A DNA stretch of 64,000 nucleotides from Stomoxys calcitrans (lineage: Eukaryota; Arthropoda; Insecta; Diptera; Muscidae). The stretch's first letter is position 1, and each line of letters opens with the position of its first letter. The stretch lies in the NCBI RefSeq assembly GCF_963082655.1, contig NC_081552.1, positions 57,888,561-57,952,560 on the forward strand, in the 5' to 3' direction. A program made the position numbers and the translations under genes. The notes beneath the pieces are model-generated. The model saw nothing but the letters and a program-made list of their open reading frames with translations, was not told the origin of the DNA and made no database searches. Positions 1-10,608 of this stretch are shown here, one piece after another.

Positions 1-655
1 ACGTGTTTTGTTACGATATCCAACAACTGTGCTAAGTATGGTTCAAATCGGTCCTTAACCTTATATAGCTGTCATATAAACCGATCTTGGGTCTTGACTT
101 CTTGAGCCTCTAGAGGGCGCAATTCTTATCCAATTTGAATGAATTTTTTGCACGTAGTATTTTGTTATGATATCCAACAACTGTGCCAAATATGGTTCAA
201 ATCGGTTCATAACCTGATATAGCTGCCATATAAACCGATCTGGGATCTTGACTTCTTGAGCCTCTAGAGGTCGCAATTATTATCCGATTTGCCTGAAATT
301 TTGTACGACGGATTCTCTCATGACCATTAACATACGTGTTTATTATGGTCTGAATCGGTATATAGCCCGATACAGCTCCCATATAAATCGATCTCTCTAT
401 TTTACTTCTTAAGCCCCCAAAGGGCGCAATTCTTATTCGAATTGGCTGACATTTTACACAGGTCTCCAACATATAATTTAATTATGGTCCAAACCGGACC
501 ATATCTTGATATCGTTCTAATAGCAGAGCAAATCTTTTCTTATATCCTTTTTTTTGCCTAAGAAGAGATGCCGGGAAAAGAACTCGACAAATGGGATCCA
601 TGGTGGAGGGTATATAAGATTCGGCCCGGCCGAACTTAGCACGCTTTTACTTGTT
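1..655 (-). mobile_element. HINE-A element, 5' half, cut by the window edge
   Basis: On the minus strand this starts at 655 with AACAAGTAAAAGCGTGC. It runs through the odd palindrome TTCGGCC-G-GGCCGAA and the subterminal CCCTCCACC (about 600-640), then into units of the 153-bp array, seen by the recurring ATAGCTGCCATATAAACC. The 3' half with the microsatellite core lies beyond the window. Frames through the array stay open because the unit is 51 codons long; no protein is implied. Confidence 0.8.
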
Positions 656-1028
656 TTGAAAATGAGAAAGATTATACTTTTAAGAAATGACCGATCGACT
701 TTGCACTGCTCGAACATTTCATTAAACGTTTTGGTTACTTCTTGAAGAAATATTTCAGTGGCAAACTTATAAAATTCGTAGGGTTACGGTCTTCGCCAGG
801 GGCTTTATTAATTTTTGATTTTTTTAAGTTTTCTCTACCTCCAAGTCCTCATCTGTATGGTACATATAGGCGTTTTGTACATCCCCGCATAATTGGGTCC
901 GATTCAATAATTGCTCAAAGTGAGTCTTCAGTTCCTCTGTCTGTACAGCAATATCATTCAGCTAATGTTTGTTGGGATTTCCCTTGGCCACCTTCCACCA
1001 ATCTATGGAGTTATTTACTTGATCTATT
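656..1028 (-). pseudogene. Non-LTR retrotransposon fragment: start of reverse transcriptase
   Basis: Minus-strand frames read KNNKAPGEDRNPYEFYKFA and then SFLKSIIFLIFK. This matches the N-terminal RT region of insect non-LTR retrotransposons, where K-APGEDG-PYEFYK is followed by a S-IIFP-FKKGD block. Upstream residues (SIDWWKVAKGNPNK, then a stop) fit the linker between endonuclease and RT. The fragment is the 3'-most part of a minus-strand element whose earlier parts lie at 2601-3076 and 4509-4759, split by two HINE-B copies. A stop and the truncation at the HINE-A border make it dead. The clade is not resolved. Confidence 0.7.
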
Positions 1029-2600
1029 TTTATACCCACCACCGAAGGATAGGGGTATATTCATTTTGTCATTCCGTTTGCAACACATCGAAATATCCAT
1101 TTCCGACCCTAAAAACTATTGTATATATATTCTTGATCAGCGTAAAAATCTAAGACGATCTAGACATGTCCGTCCGTCTGTCCGTCTGTCTGTTGAAATC
1201 ACGCTACCGTCTTTAAAAATACTGATATTGAGCTGAAATTTTGCACAGATTCTTTTTTGGTCTATGAGCAGGTTAAGTTCAAAGATGGGCTATATCGGAC
1301 TATATCTTGATATAGCCCCCATATAGACCGATCCGCCGATTTAGGGTCTTAGGCCCATAAAAGTCACATTTATTATCCGATTTTGTTGAAATTTGGGGCA
1401 GTGAGTTGCGTTAGGCCCTTCGATTTCCTTCGTTAAATTCGCCTAGATCGGTTTAGATTTGAATATAGCTGCCATATAGACCGATCCGCCGATTTAGGGT
1501 CTTAGGCCCACAAAAGCCACATATATTATCCGATTTTGATGAAATTCGGGACAGTGAGTTCTCTTAGGCCCTTCGACTTCCTTCGTTAAATTCGCCCAGA
1601 TCGGTTCAGATTTGGATATAGCTGCCATATAGACCGATCCTCCGGTTTGGGCCCACAAAAGCCACATTTATTATCCGATTTTGATGAAATTCGGGGCAGT
1701 GAATTGTGTAAGGCCCATCGACATCCTTCGATAATTTGGCTCAGATCGGTCCAGATTTGGATATAGCTGACATATAGATCGATCCTCCGATTAATGATGT
1801 AAGGCCCATAAAAGCCACATTTATTATCCGATTTTGCTAAAATTTGGGACAGGGAGTTGTGTTAGGCCCCTTGACATATTTCTTCAATTTGGTCCAGATC
1901 CGTTCAGATTTGGATATAGCTGCCATATAGACCGATTTCTTGATTTATGGTTTTGGGCCCATAAAATGCTCATTCATTGTCCGATGTCCCCGAAATTTGG
2001 AACAGTGAGTTAAGTTAAGCCCCTTGATATACTTCTGCAATATCGGATAGATCGGTCCAGATTTGGATATAGCTGCCATATAGACCGATATCAAGGTTTT
2101 AGGTTTAGGGGCCATAAAAGACGCACTTATTGTCCGATGTCGGTGAAATTTGAGACAGTGAGTTTGGTTAGGCTCTTCGACGTCCTTCTTCAATTTTGCT
2201 CAGATCGGTCCAGATTTGAATATAGCTGCATATAGACCGGTCTCACGATTTAAGGTTTAGGGCCCATAAAAGAGGCATTTATTGTCCGATTTCGCCGAAA
2301 TTTGGGACAGTGCTTTGTGTTAGGCTCTTCGACATGTTTTAAGCAACTTGGCCCAAATCGGTCCAGATTTGGATATAGCTGCCATGTAGACCGTTATCTC
2401 GATTTAAAGTATTGGCCCCATAAAAGGCGCATTTATAATCCAATTTCACTGAAATTTGACACAGTGACTTATGTTCGGCTTTTCGACATCCGTGTCGTAT
2501 ATAGTTCAGATCGGTATGAGGTATATAGTATAAGGTATGAAATTTTTACCGAATTTACCAAAGTTCGGCCCGGCCGAACTTAACGCCTTTTTACTTGTTT
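1029..2600 (-). mobile_element. HINE-B element, near full length
   Basis: The 3' hairpin (CCCACCACCGAAGGATAGGGG) lies at 1030-1060 and the 5' end (AACAAGTAAAAAGGCG on the minus strand) at 2600. Between them are the TATATA/GTCC-GTCT core (about 1120-1195) and roughly eight units of the 153-bp array marked by TAGCTGCCATATAGACC. It sits inside the non-LTR element. The flanking retrotransposon frame reads on across it (YPYGK then IDQVNNSIDWW) with no clear target duplication, so this is an intact insertion. Confidence 0.85.
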
Positions 2601-3076
2601 TCCATACGGATATAATATTGACGTTTGGCATTTTGACAAATATGTATGATTGGTTTTGGGAAATATTGTTTGTGCTGCTTTAATGAGATTTGCGAGATTT
2701 TCAAACGGTAGCGTCTCGAAAAAATTTACTTCCACTAATGCCCTTAGTTTTTCTTGATATTCAGCCATTTTCCATTAAAGCTTTGGCAACAGAGCGCTTG
2801 TATCAGAATTTTCTGTAATAGATTTGAGTGTCAAGGATAGGTTACTTGGCATATGGTCTGACCATGTTTGATTGTCAACTTTGAGTTGTGCCACATGGGA
2901 AAGAAACACTTGGGAGACTGCGCATATGTCGTTGACAGATGTCCCAACAGTGCTTATAAACGTTAACTCGCCGCATTCATCTCCTTTGGTCATTCCGTTT
3001 ATTGCCACAAAACCGTAATCGTAGCAAAAATTTATGAAATCTCTACCCCTGGAATTAATTTCTTAACTTTCGATTT
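2601..3076 (-). pseudogene. Non-LTR retrotransposon fragment: C-terminal endonuclease domain and linker
   Basis: Minus-strand translation gives NSRGRDFINFCYDYGFVAIN, then GECGELTF-like text, GTSVNDICAV and WSDHMP. This is the C-terminal half of an apurinic-type (EEP) endonuclease domain with its conserved SDH motif. A second frame (2768 to 2580) continues into the linker and ends ILYPYGK at the HINE-B border. An in-frame stop precedes EINSRG. Family knowledge: this domain nicks target DNA for target-primed reverse transcription. It joins the piece at 4509-4759 upstream and 656-1028 downstream. Confidence 0.7.
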
Positions 3077-3114
3077 TTTATACCCACCACCGAAGGATGG
3101 GGGTATATTCATTT
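3077..3114 (-). repeat. Extra copy of the HINE-B 3' hairpin
   Basis: A stand-alone copy of the terminal 38 bases of HINE-B (hairpin plus TATATTCATTT) sits directly before the complete 3' end of the next HINE-B. The terminal hairpin therefore occurs twice in tandem. End duplication or replication slippage could produce this. Confidence 0.8.
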
Positions 3115-4508
3115 TTATACCCACCACCGAAGGATGGGGGTATATACATTTTGTCCTTTCGTTTGCAACACATCGAAATATCCATTTCCGACCCTTAAAA
3201 GTATATATATTCTTGATCAGCGTAAAAATCTAAGACGATCTAGACATGTCCGTCCGTCTGTCCGTCTGTCTGTTAAAATCACGCTGCAGTCTTTAAAAAT
3301 AAGGATATTGAGCTGAAATTTTGCACAGGTTCTTTTTTTGTCCATAAGCAGGTTAAGTTCGAAGATGGGCAATATCGGATTATATCTTCATATAGCCCCG
3401 ATCCGCCGATTTAGGGTCTTAGGCCCATAAAAGCCACATTTATTATCCGATTTTGCTGAAATTTGGGATAGTGAGTTGCGTTAGGCCCCTTAATATCATT
3501 CGTCAATTTGGCTCCGATCGGTCCAGATTTGGATATAGCTGCCATATAGACCGATCCTCCGATTTAGGGTCTTAGGCCCATAAAAGCCACATTTATTATC
3601 CGATTTTGCTGAAATTTGGGAAAGTAAATTGTGTTAGGCCCTTTGATATCCCTCATCAATTTGGTGTAGATCGGACCAATTTTGGATATAGCTGCCATAT
3701 AGACCGATCTCTCGATTTCAGATTTTGGGCCCATAAAATGCTCATTTATTGTCCGATGTCGCCGAAATTTGGAACAGTGAGTTAAGTTAAGCCCCTCGAC
3801 ATAATCCTGCAATATGGCACAGATCGATTAAGATTTGGATATAGCTATCATATAGACCGATCTCTCTATTTAAGGTTTTGGGCCCATAAAAGGTGCATTT
3901 AATGTCCGATGTCACCGAAATTCAGGACAGTGAGATAGGTTAAGCCCTTCGACTTCCTTCTGCAATATGGCTCATATCAGTCCAGATTTGAATATAGCTG
4001 CCATATAGACCGATCTCTCAATATAAGGTTATGGGTCCATAAAAGTCGCAATTATTGTCCGATTTCGCCGAAATTTGGGACAGTGAGTTGAGTTAGGCCC
4101 TTCGACATTTTTCTGAGACTTGGGCAAATCGGTTCAGATTTGGATATAGCTGCCATATAGACCGATATCTCGATTTAAAGTTTTGGCCCCATAAAAGGCT
4201 AATTTATAATCCGATTTCACTGAAATTTGACATAGTGACTTATGTTTGTCTTTTCGAAACCCGTGTCGTATGTAGCTCAGATTGGTTTATTTTTAGATAA
4301 AGCTACTTAAAAGACCAATATTTTGTTATACACAATTGAACAATGACTTGTACTTATAAGTATTTGGTCCAAATCGGAACATATTTTGATATAACTGCTA
4401 TGGGATTTCATTTTCACCAGATTTTGACGAAAGGTGGTTTACATATATACCCGAGGTGGTGGGTATCCAAAGTTCGGCCCGGCCGAACTTAACGCCTTTT
4501 TACTTGTT
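3115..4508 (-). mobile_element. HINE-B element, near full length
   Basis: The 3' hairpin is at 3115-3150, the microsatellite core at about 3195-3275, then the 153-bp array. The 5' end, with TTCGGCCCGGCCGAA and the terminus AACAAGTAAAAAGG (minus), is at 4508. It is inserted in the endonuclease part of the non-LTR retrotransposon, between the pieces at 2601-3076 and 4509-4759. It lies in the same orientation as the HINE-B at 1029-2600. Confidence 0.85.
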
Positions 4509-4759
4509 CTTTTTTCAGTTTGTCCTCCGATAAACTTCGTTAGAAATATCTCATCGAAATTTTTTGTAATTCCCCAATCCGAATTTTCAAACCACCAATA
4601 ACAATTGGATTTATGATACCATTTTCGTTGAGTAATAGATTAAGTTTCTCAAACTCGTTGGTCCAATTTGCGATTCGCATGTATAATGGAATATTATTGA
4701 ACTGATTATCAGGGGTAGACACCATAATAGCTGATATTTATGTTTTACATACATCGCAA
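4509..4759 (-). pseudogene. Non-LTR retrotransposon fragment: central endonuclease domain
   Basis: Minus-strand frames read MVSTPDNQFNNIPLYMRIAN and, later, NPIVIGGLKIRIGE. The second matches the GDxN-RIGE segment of the EEP endonuclease; here the usual Asp-Leu-Asn is Gly-Leu-Lys, so a catalytic or substrate-binding position is lost. A +1 shift is needed to continue into FDEIFLTKFIGGQTEKR. The next residues lie beyond the HINE-B at 3115-4508. About 120 residues of the N-terminal domain are missing on the right side. Confidence 0.65.
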
Positions 4760-6053
4760 TTTTTATACCCTCCACCATAAGATGGGGGGTATACTAATTT
4801 CGTCATTCTGATTGTAACTACTCGAAATATTCGTCTGAGACCCCATAAAGTATATATATTCTTGATCGTCGTGAAATTTTACGCCGATCTAGCCATGTCC
4901 GTCCGTCTGTCCGTCCGTCCGTCCGTCCGTCCGTCCGTCCGTCCGTCCGTCCGTCTGTCTGTCGAAAGCACGCTAACTTCCGAAGGAGTAAAGCTAGCCG
5001 CTTGAAATTTTGCACAAATACTTCTTATTAGTGTAGGTCGGTTGGTATTGTAAATGGGCCATATCGGTCTATAACCTGATATAGCTGCCATATAAACCGA
5101 TCTTGGGTCTTGAATTCTTGAGCTTCTAGAGTGCGCAATTCTTATCCGATTGGAATAAAATTTTGCACGACGTGTTTTGTTATGATATCCAACAACCGTG
5201 CCAAATATGGTTAAAATCGGTTCATAACCTGATATAGCTGCCATATAAACCGATCTTGGGTCTTGACTTCTTGAGCCTCTAGAGTGCGCAATTCTTATCC
5301 GATTTGAATGAATTTTTGCACGACATGTTTTGTTATTATATCCAACAACTGTGCCAAGTATGGTTTAAATCGGTTCATAACCTGATATAGCTGCCATATA
5401 AACCGATCTTGGGTCTTGACTTCTTGAGCCTCTAGAGGGCACAATTCTTATCCGATTTGAATGAATTTTTGCACGAAGTATTTCGTTATGATATCCAACA
5501 ACTGTGCCAAGTATGGTTCTAATCGGTTCATAACCTGATATGGCTGTCATATAAACAGATCTGGGGATTTTTTACTTTCAACAACTGTGTAAAAAAAGGT
5601 TCAAATCGTTCATAACCTGATATAGCTGCCATATTAACCGATCTGGGATCTTGACTTCTTGACCCCTAGAGGGTCATTATTATCCGATTTGCCTGAAATT
5701 TTGTACGACGGATCCTCTCATGACCATCAACAAACGTGTTTATTATGGTCTGAATCGGTCTATAGCCCGATACAGATCCCATATAAATAGTTCTCTCTAT
5801 TTTACTTCATGAGCCCCAATGGGCCCAATTTTTATTCGAATTGGCTGAAATTTTACACAGGTTTCCAACATATAATTTAATTGTGGTCCGAACCGGACCA
5901 TATCTGGATATCATTTTAATAGCAGAGCAACTCTTTTCTTATATCCTTTTTTGCCTAAGAAGAGATGCCGGGAAAAGAACTCGACAAATGCAATCCATGG
6001 TGGAGGGTATATAAGATTCGGCCCAGCCGAACTTAGCACGCTTTTACTTGTTT
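4760..6053 (-). mobile_element. HINE-A element, full length
   Basis: The 3' hairpin is at 4765-4795. A long GTCC microsatellite (4908-4960) follows, then units of the 153-bp array, and the 5' palindrome and terminus at about 6015-6053. The 5' end is followed at once by the 3' end of the next HINE-A, so the two stand head to tail with only a few T/A bases between. Confidence 0.88.
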
Positions 6054-7537
6054 ATTATACCCTCCACCATAAGATGGGGGGTATACTAATTTCGTCATTC
6101 TGTTTGTAACTACTCGAAATATTCGTCTGAGACCCCATAAAGTATATATATTCTTGATCGTCGTGAAATTTTATGTCGATCTAGCCATGTCCGTCCGTCT
6201 GTCCGTCCGTCCGTCTGTCTGTCGAAAGCACGCTAACTTCCGAAGGAGTAAAGCTAGCCGCTTGAAATTTTGCACAAATACTTCTTATTAGTGTAGGTCG
6301 GTTGGTATTGTAAATGGGCCATATCGGTCCATGTTTTGATATAGCTGCCATATAAACCGATCTTGGGTCTTGACATCTTGAGCCTGTTGAGTGCGCAATT
6401 CTTATCCGATTGGAATGAAATTTTGCATGACGTGTTTTGCTATGATATCCAACAACTGTGCCAAGTATGGTTCAAATCGGTCCATAACCTGATATAGCTG
6501 CCATATAAACCGATCTTGGGTCTTGACTTCTTGAGCCTCTAGAGTACGCAGTTCTTGTCCGATTTGACAGAAATTTTGTACGACGTGGTTTGCTATGATA
6601 TCCAACAACTGTGCCAAGTATGGTTTAAATCGGTCCATAACCTGATATAGCTGCCATATAAACCGATCTTGGGTCTTGATTTCTTGAGCTTCTAGAGGGC
6701 GCAATTCTTATCCGATTGGAATGGAATTTCGCACGACGTGTTTTGTTATGATACCCAACAACTGTGCCAATTATGGTTTAAATCGGTCCATAACCTGATA
6801 TAGCTACCATATAAACCGATCTTGAGTCTTGACTTCTTGACCCTCTAGAGGGCACAATTCTTATCCGATTGGAATGAATTTTTGCACGAAGTATTTCGTT
6901 ATGATATTCAACAACTGTGCCAAGTATGGTTCAAATCGGTTCATAACCTGATATAGCTGTCATATAAACAGATCTGGGGATTTGATTTCTTGAGCTTCTA
7001 GAGGGCGCAATTCCTATCCGATTTGGCTGAAATTTTGCATGACGTATTTTATTTTTACTTTCAACAACTGTGTCAAATAAGGTTCAAATCGGTTCATAAC
7101 CTGATATATCTGCCATATAAACCGATCTGGGATCTTGACTTCTTGGCCCCTAGAGGTCGCAATTATTATCCGATATGCCTGAAATGTTGTACGGTGGATC
7201 CCCTCATGACCATCAACAAACGTGTTTATTATGGTCTGAATCGGTCTATAGCCCGATACAGATCCCATATAAATCGTTCTCTCTATTTTACTTCGTGAGC
7301 CCCAATTGGCGCAATTCTTATACGAATTGGCTGAAATTTTACACAGGTCTCCAACATATAATTTAATTGTGGTCCGAACCGGACCATATCTTGATATCGC
7401 TTTAATAGCAGAGCAACTCTTTTCTTATATGCTTTTTTGCCTAAGAAGAGATGCCGGGAAAAGAACTCGACAAATGCGATCCATGGTGGAGGGTATACAA
7501 GATTCGGCCCGGCCGAACTTAGCATGCTTTCACTTGT
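6054..7537 (-). mobile_element. HINE-A element, full length
   Basis: Complete: 3' hairpin at 6056-6092, short GTCC/GTCT run at 6188-6222, array units through about 7150, the A2-type first unit (GATCCCATATAAAT), then the 5' palindrome and terminus near 7505-7537. It ends in a T-rich run. Frames at 6402-6704 span two array units and are not genes. Confidence 0.88.
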
Positions 7538-7761
7538 TTTTTTTTATTGTTGTTATTTAATAATGAATTATAATTAAAATTTACGCTGTATAATTTTTCT
7601 CCATATAATTCTTTCAATACTGGTTCAGGCATGTTTTTTCCACACATCAACTTCTGATTTTTCGACCAAAACAACCATTTCGATCCAACCTTCATCGAAT
7701 CATTTCTAATGAAAACTTTATCTGACTTGTCGATTTCTAAAATTTCTTTTTTTAGTTGCAT
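7538..7761 (-). pseudogene. Unidentified coding remnant
   Basis: A minus-strand frame runs from an ATG at 7761 for about 70 codons before entering HINE-A sequence. It includes KVFIRNDSMKVGSKWLFW and ELYGEKLYSVNFNY. The composition (charged, with Trp and Tyr) looks like real former coding sequence, possibly ORF1 or gag-like protein of a retroelement. I do not recognise the family. It stands between a HINE-A and an oppositely oriented RT remnant, so its parent element is uncertain. Confidence 0.35.
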
Positions 7762-7762
7762 A

Positions 7763-8520
7763 AGGGGTCGATACAGGGGGAGAACAGGTCGATAGAGTTA
7801 ATGATGTCGCCAAGATAAAAACGTTTCTTTCAAAAACCCATGTCCAAACTGAAACTTTAGTACACGACATGGGAGTGAGAGTAGAGACAACGGAGGACAT
7901 GTTGAAGCTTTTGATGAAAACCCATTTTCCACAGGATAATGCGGGACTCACGGAGACACCGGAATCTTGGAATAAAGACGTTAATCGAAGGTTTATAACT
8001 ACGAAATTTATGGTAAAGGAATCCTTGAAGAGCTTCAAACCATTTAAGTCACCCGGACCTGATGGAGTATTTCCGGCGTTACTACAGAAAGAGGCAGACT
8101 ATCTGGCGCCTCATCTGGGAAAGGACTTGTATATACAGCGTGCCCAGGACTTGCATATACTCCAAAAGCCTGGCAGGAGGCAAGGGTGGTGTTTATACCT
8201 AAGACCGGCAAGGCAAGTTATGCGATTCCAAAGGCCTACAGACCCATAAACCTTACGCCCTTTGTACTGAAAACCATGAGCGTTTTGCGGACACCATGAT
8301 AAAGAGTAGGACATTCAGCGAACTGGTGAAATACAAACAGCATGCCTATGTCAAGGGAAGGTCGGTGGAGACTGCCCTGCACGAGTTTGCGCATAAAAAA
8401 GAAGAATACTTCGATGCCAAAACGTACACACAGGCGGTATGCATTGACATCGTGGGGGCTTTAAACAATGTGCGGACTGACACACTGATACAATTCTTAG
8501 ACCAATAACATCCATTAAAT
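7763..8520 (+). pseudogene. I/R1-type non-LTR retrotransposon fragment: reverse transcriptase N-terminal half
   Basis: Plus-strand frames show LLMKTHFPQD, then FKPFKSPGPDGVFPALLQKE (about 8033-8092). After a frameshift come fragments of the FIPKPGK and RPINLTPFVLKT blocks, then KQHAYVKGRSVETALHEF and CIDIVGALNNVRTDTLIQ. The order and wording match the first half of the RT of I/R1/Jockey-group elements, including the D-EGAFDN block that carries the first catalytic Asp. At least two frameshifts and a deletion make it non-functional. It ends where an old HINE array begins. Confidence 0.75.
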
Positions 8521-9334
8521 GTCATAGAAGACGTCACAGTACAAATTCCAGCCAAATCACACAAGAAGTGCGCCCTCTAGGGGCTCAAGACGTAAAATCT
8601 GGAGGTCGATTTATATGGGCGCTATATCAGGTTTCGGGCCGATTCAGTTCATTTTCGGCACATATATTAGAGGGCATAGAAGAAGTCACAGTACAAAATT
8701 TCAGCTAAATCGGATAATTTAATAAAGCGAACTACGCCCTCTAGAGGCTTAAGAATAAAATCGGAAGATCGGTTTATATGCGAGATAATCTGGTTTAAGA
8801 CCGATTCAAACCATACTTTGTTCATCCATTAAATGTATTAAAAGAAGTCATAAGAAGTGGGCCCTCTAGAGGCTCACGAAATTAAATCGGGCGGTCGGTT
8901 TATATGGGAGCTATATCAGGTTTTGGGCGAACTCTGACCATATTCCGCACTTATATTAGAGATCATTGACGAATTCAGCTACATCGGACAAGAATTGCGC
9001 CCTCTAGAGGCTCAAGAATAAAATCTGGACATCGATTTACATGGGAGCTATATCTAATGATGGACTGATATGGCCCATTTACAATCCCAACCGTTCTACA
9101 ATAATAGGAACTATTTGGGCAAAATTTCATGCGGCTAGCTTTACTACTTCGAAAGTTAGCGTGCTTTCCATAATCAGACAGGCAGACGGACGGAAATTGC
9201 TAGATTGACTTAGAATGTCATGACGATCAAGAATATATATACTTTATGGGGTCGCAGATCAATATTTCGAGGTGTTTCAAACGGAATAGCGAAGTTAGTT
9301 AGTATACCCCAATCCTATGATGGAGAGTATAAAA
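8521..9334 (+). mobile_element. Old, diverged HINE-A-like element, 5' truncated
   Basis: Diverged 153-bp units (GCGCCCTCTAGAGGCT and TTTATATGGGAGCTATATC repeat through it) lead to a shrunken microsatellite (CAGACAGGCAGACGGACGG, 9175-9195). The TATATATACTTTATGGGGT core and a 3' end TATGATGGAGAGTATAA at about 9330 follow. Many substitutions compared with the other copies suggest an older insertion. An A-rich stretch (9335-9386) separates it from the next element. Confidence 0.75.
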
Positions 9335-9386
9335 ATGGACTCCCCTAATGTTAACTAAACACTCAAACAAAAAAAAACAAAAAAAA

Positions 9387-10608
9387 AAACAAGTAAAAGC
9401 GTGCTAAGTTCGGCCGGGCCGAATCTTATATACCCTCCACCATGGATCGCATTTGTCGAGCTCTTCTTAGGCAAAAAAAAAAGGATATAAGAAAAGATTT
9501 GCTCTGCTATTAGAGCGATATCAAGATATGGTCCGGTTTGGACCACAATTAAATTATATGTTGGAGACCTGTGTAAAATGTCAGCCAATTCGAATAAGAA
9601 TTGCGCCCTTTGTGGGCTCAAGAAGTAAAATAGAGAGATCGATATATATGGGAGCTGTATCGGCCTATAGACCGATTCAGACCATAATAAACACGTATGT
9701 TAATGGTCATGAGAGAATCCGTCGTACAAAATTTCAGGCAAATCGGATAATAATTGCGACCTCTAGAGGCTTAAGAAGTCAAGATCCCAGATCGGTTTAT
9801 ATGGCAGCTATATCAGGTTATGAACCGACTTGTACTTTATTTGACATAGTTGTTGAAAGTAACAATAAAAAACGTCTTGCGAAATTTCAGCCAAATCGGA
9901 TAGAAATTGAGCCCTCTAGAAGCTCAAGAAGTCAAGTCCCCAGATCTGTTTATATGACAGCTGTATCAGGTTATGAACCGATTTGAACCATACTAGGCAC
10001 AGTTGTTGGATACCATAACACAACACCTCGTGCAAAATTTCATTCCAATCGGATAAGAATTGCGCACTCTAGAAGCTCCAGAAGTCAAGACCCAAGATCG
10101 GTTTATATGACAGCTATATTAGATTATGGACCGATTTGAACCATACTTGGCACAGTTGTTGAATATCGTAACAAATCACGTCGTGCAAACATTCATTCCA
10201 ATCGGATAAGAATTGCGCACTCTCGAGGCTCAAGAAGTCAAGACCCCTGATCGGTTTATATGGCAGCTATATCAAGTTATGGACCGATTTGAACCATACT
10301 TGACACAGTTGTTGGATATAATAACAAAACACGTCGTGCAAAATTTCATTCCAATCGGATAAGAATTGCGCACTCTAGAGGCTCAAGAAGTCAAGACCCA
10401 AGATCGGTTTATATGGCAGCTATATCAAAACATGGACCGATGTGAACCATACTGAGCACAGTTGTTGGGTATCATAACAGAACACGTCGTGCAAAATTTC
10501 ATCGCAATCAGATAATAATTGGGCACTCTAGAGGCTCAAGAAGTCAAGACCCAAGATCGGTTTATATGTTTTTATACCCTCCACCCATCTTATGGTGGAG
10601 GGTATAAA
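9387..10608 (+). mobile_element. HINE-A element lacking its microsatellite core
   Basis: It has a complete 5' end (9387-9440) and about seven array units. At 10569 the sequence jumps from GGTTTATATG straight to a hairpin, skipping the GTCY run and TATATA core. The 3' end is TTATACCCTCCACC, a CATCTTAT loop, then GGTGGAGGGTATAA, a perfect 14-bp stem. The next element (HINE-B) starts directly after it. Confidence 0.85.

Noticed and set aside
742..1236. 164-codon plus-strand frame
   Set aside because: Runs from the antisense of an RT remnant into a HINE-B 3' end; no domain.
4908..4960. Regular short repeats suggestive of a CRISPR or satellite array
   Set aside because: A tetranucleotide microsatellite within a eukaryotic transposable element; no spacers.
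4818..5244. Open frames with TDGRTDGRTDGR or VCPSVRPSVRPSV repeats
   Set aside because: They are translations of the GTCC/GTCT microsatellite inside HINE elements and recur in every copy; no protein family matches.
9528..9986. 152-codon plus-strand frame with SRSQDPRSVYM repeats, and similar frames elsewhere
   Set aside because: They are produced by the 153-bp array being a multiple of three. The same DNA is open in another frame, and nothing indicates selection on protein.
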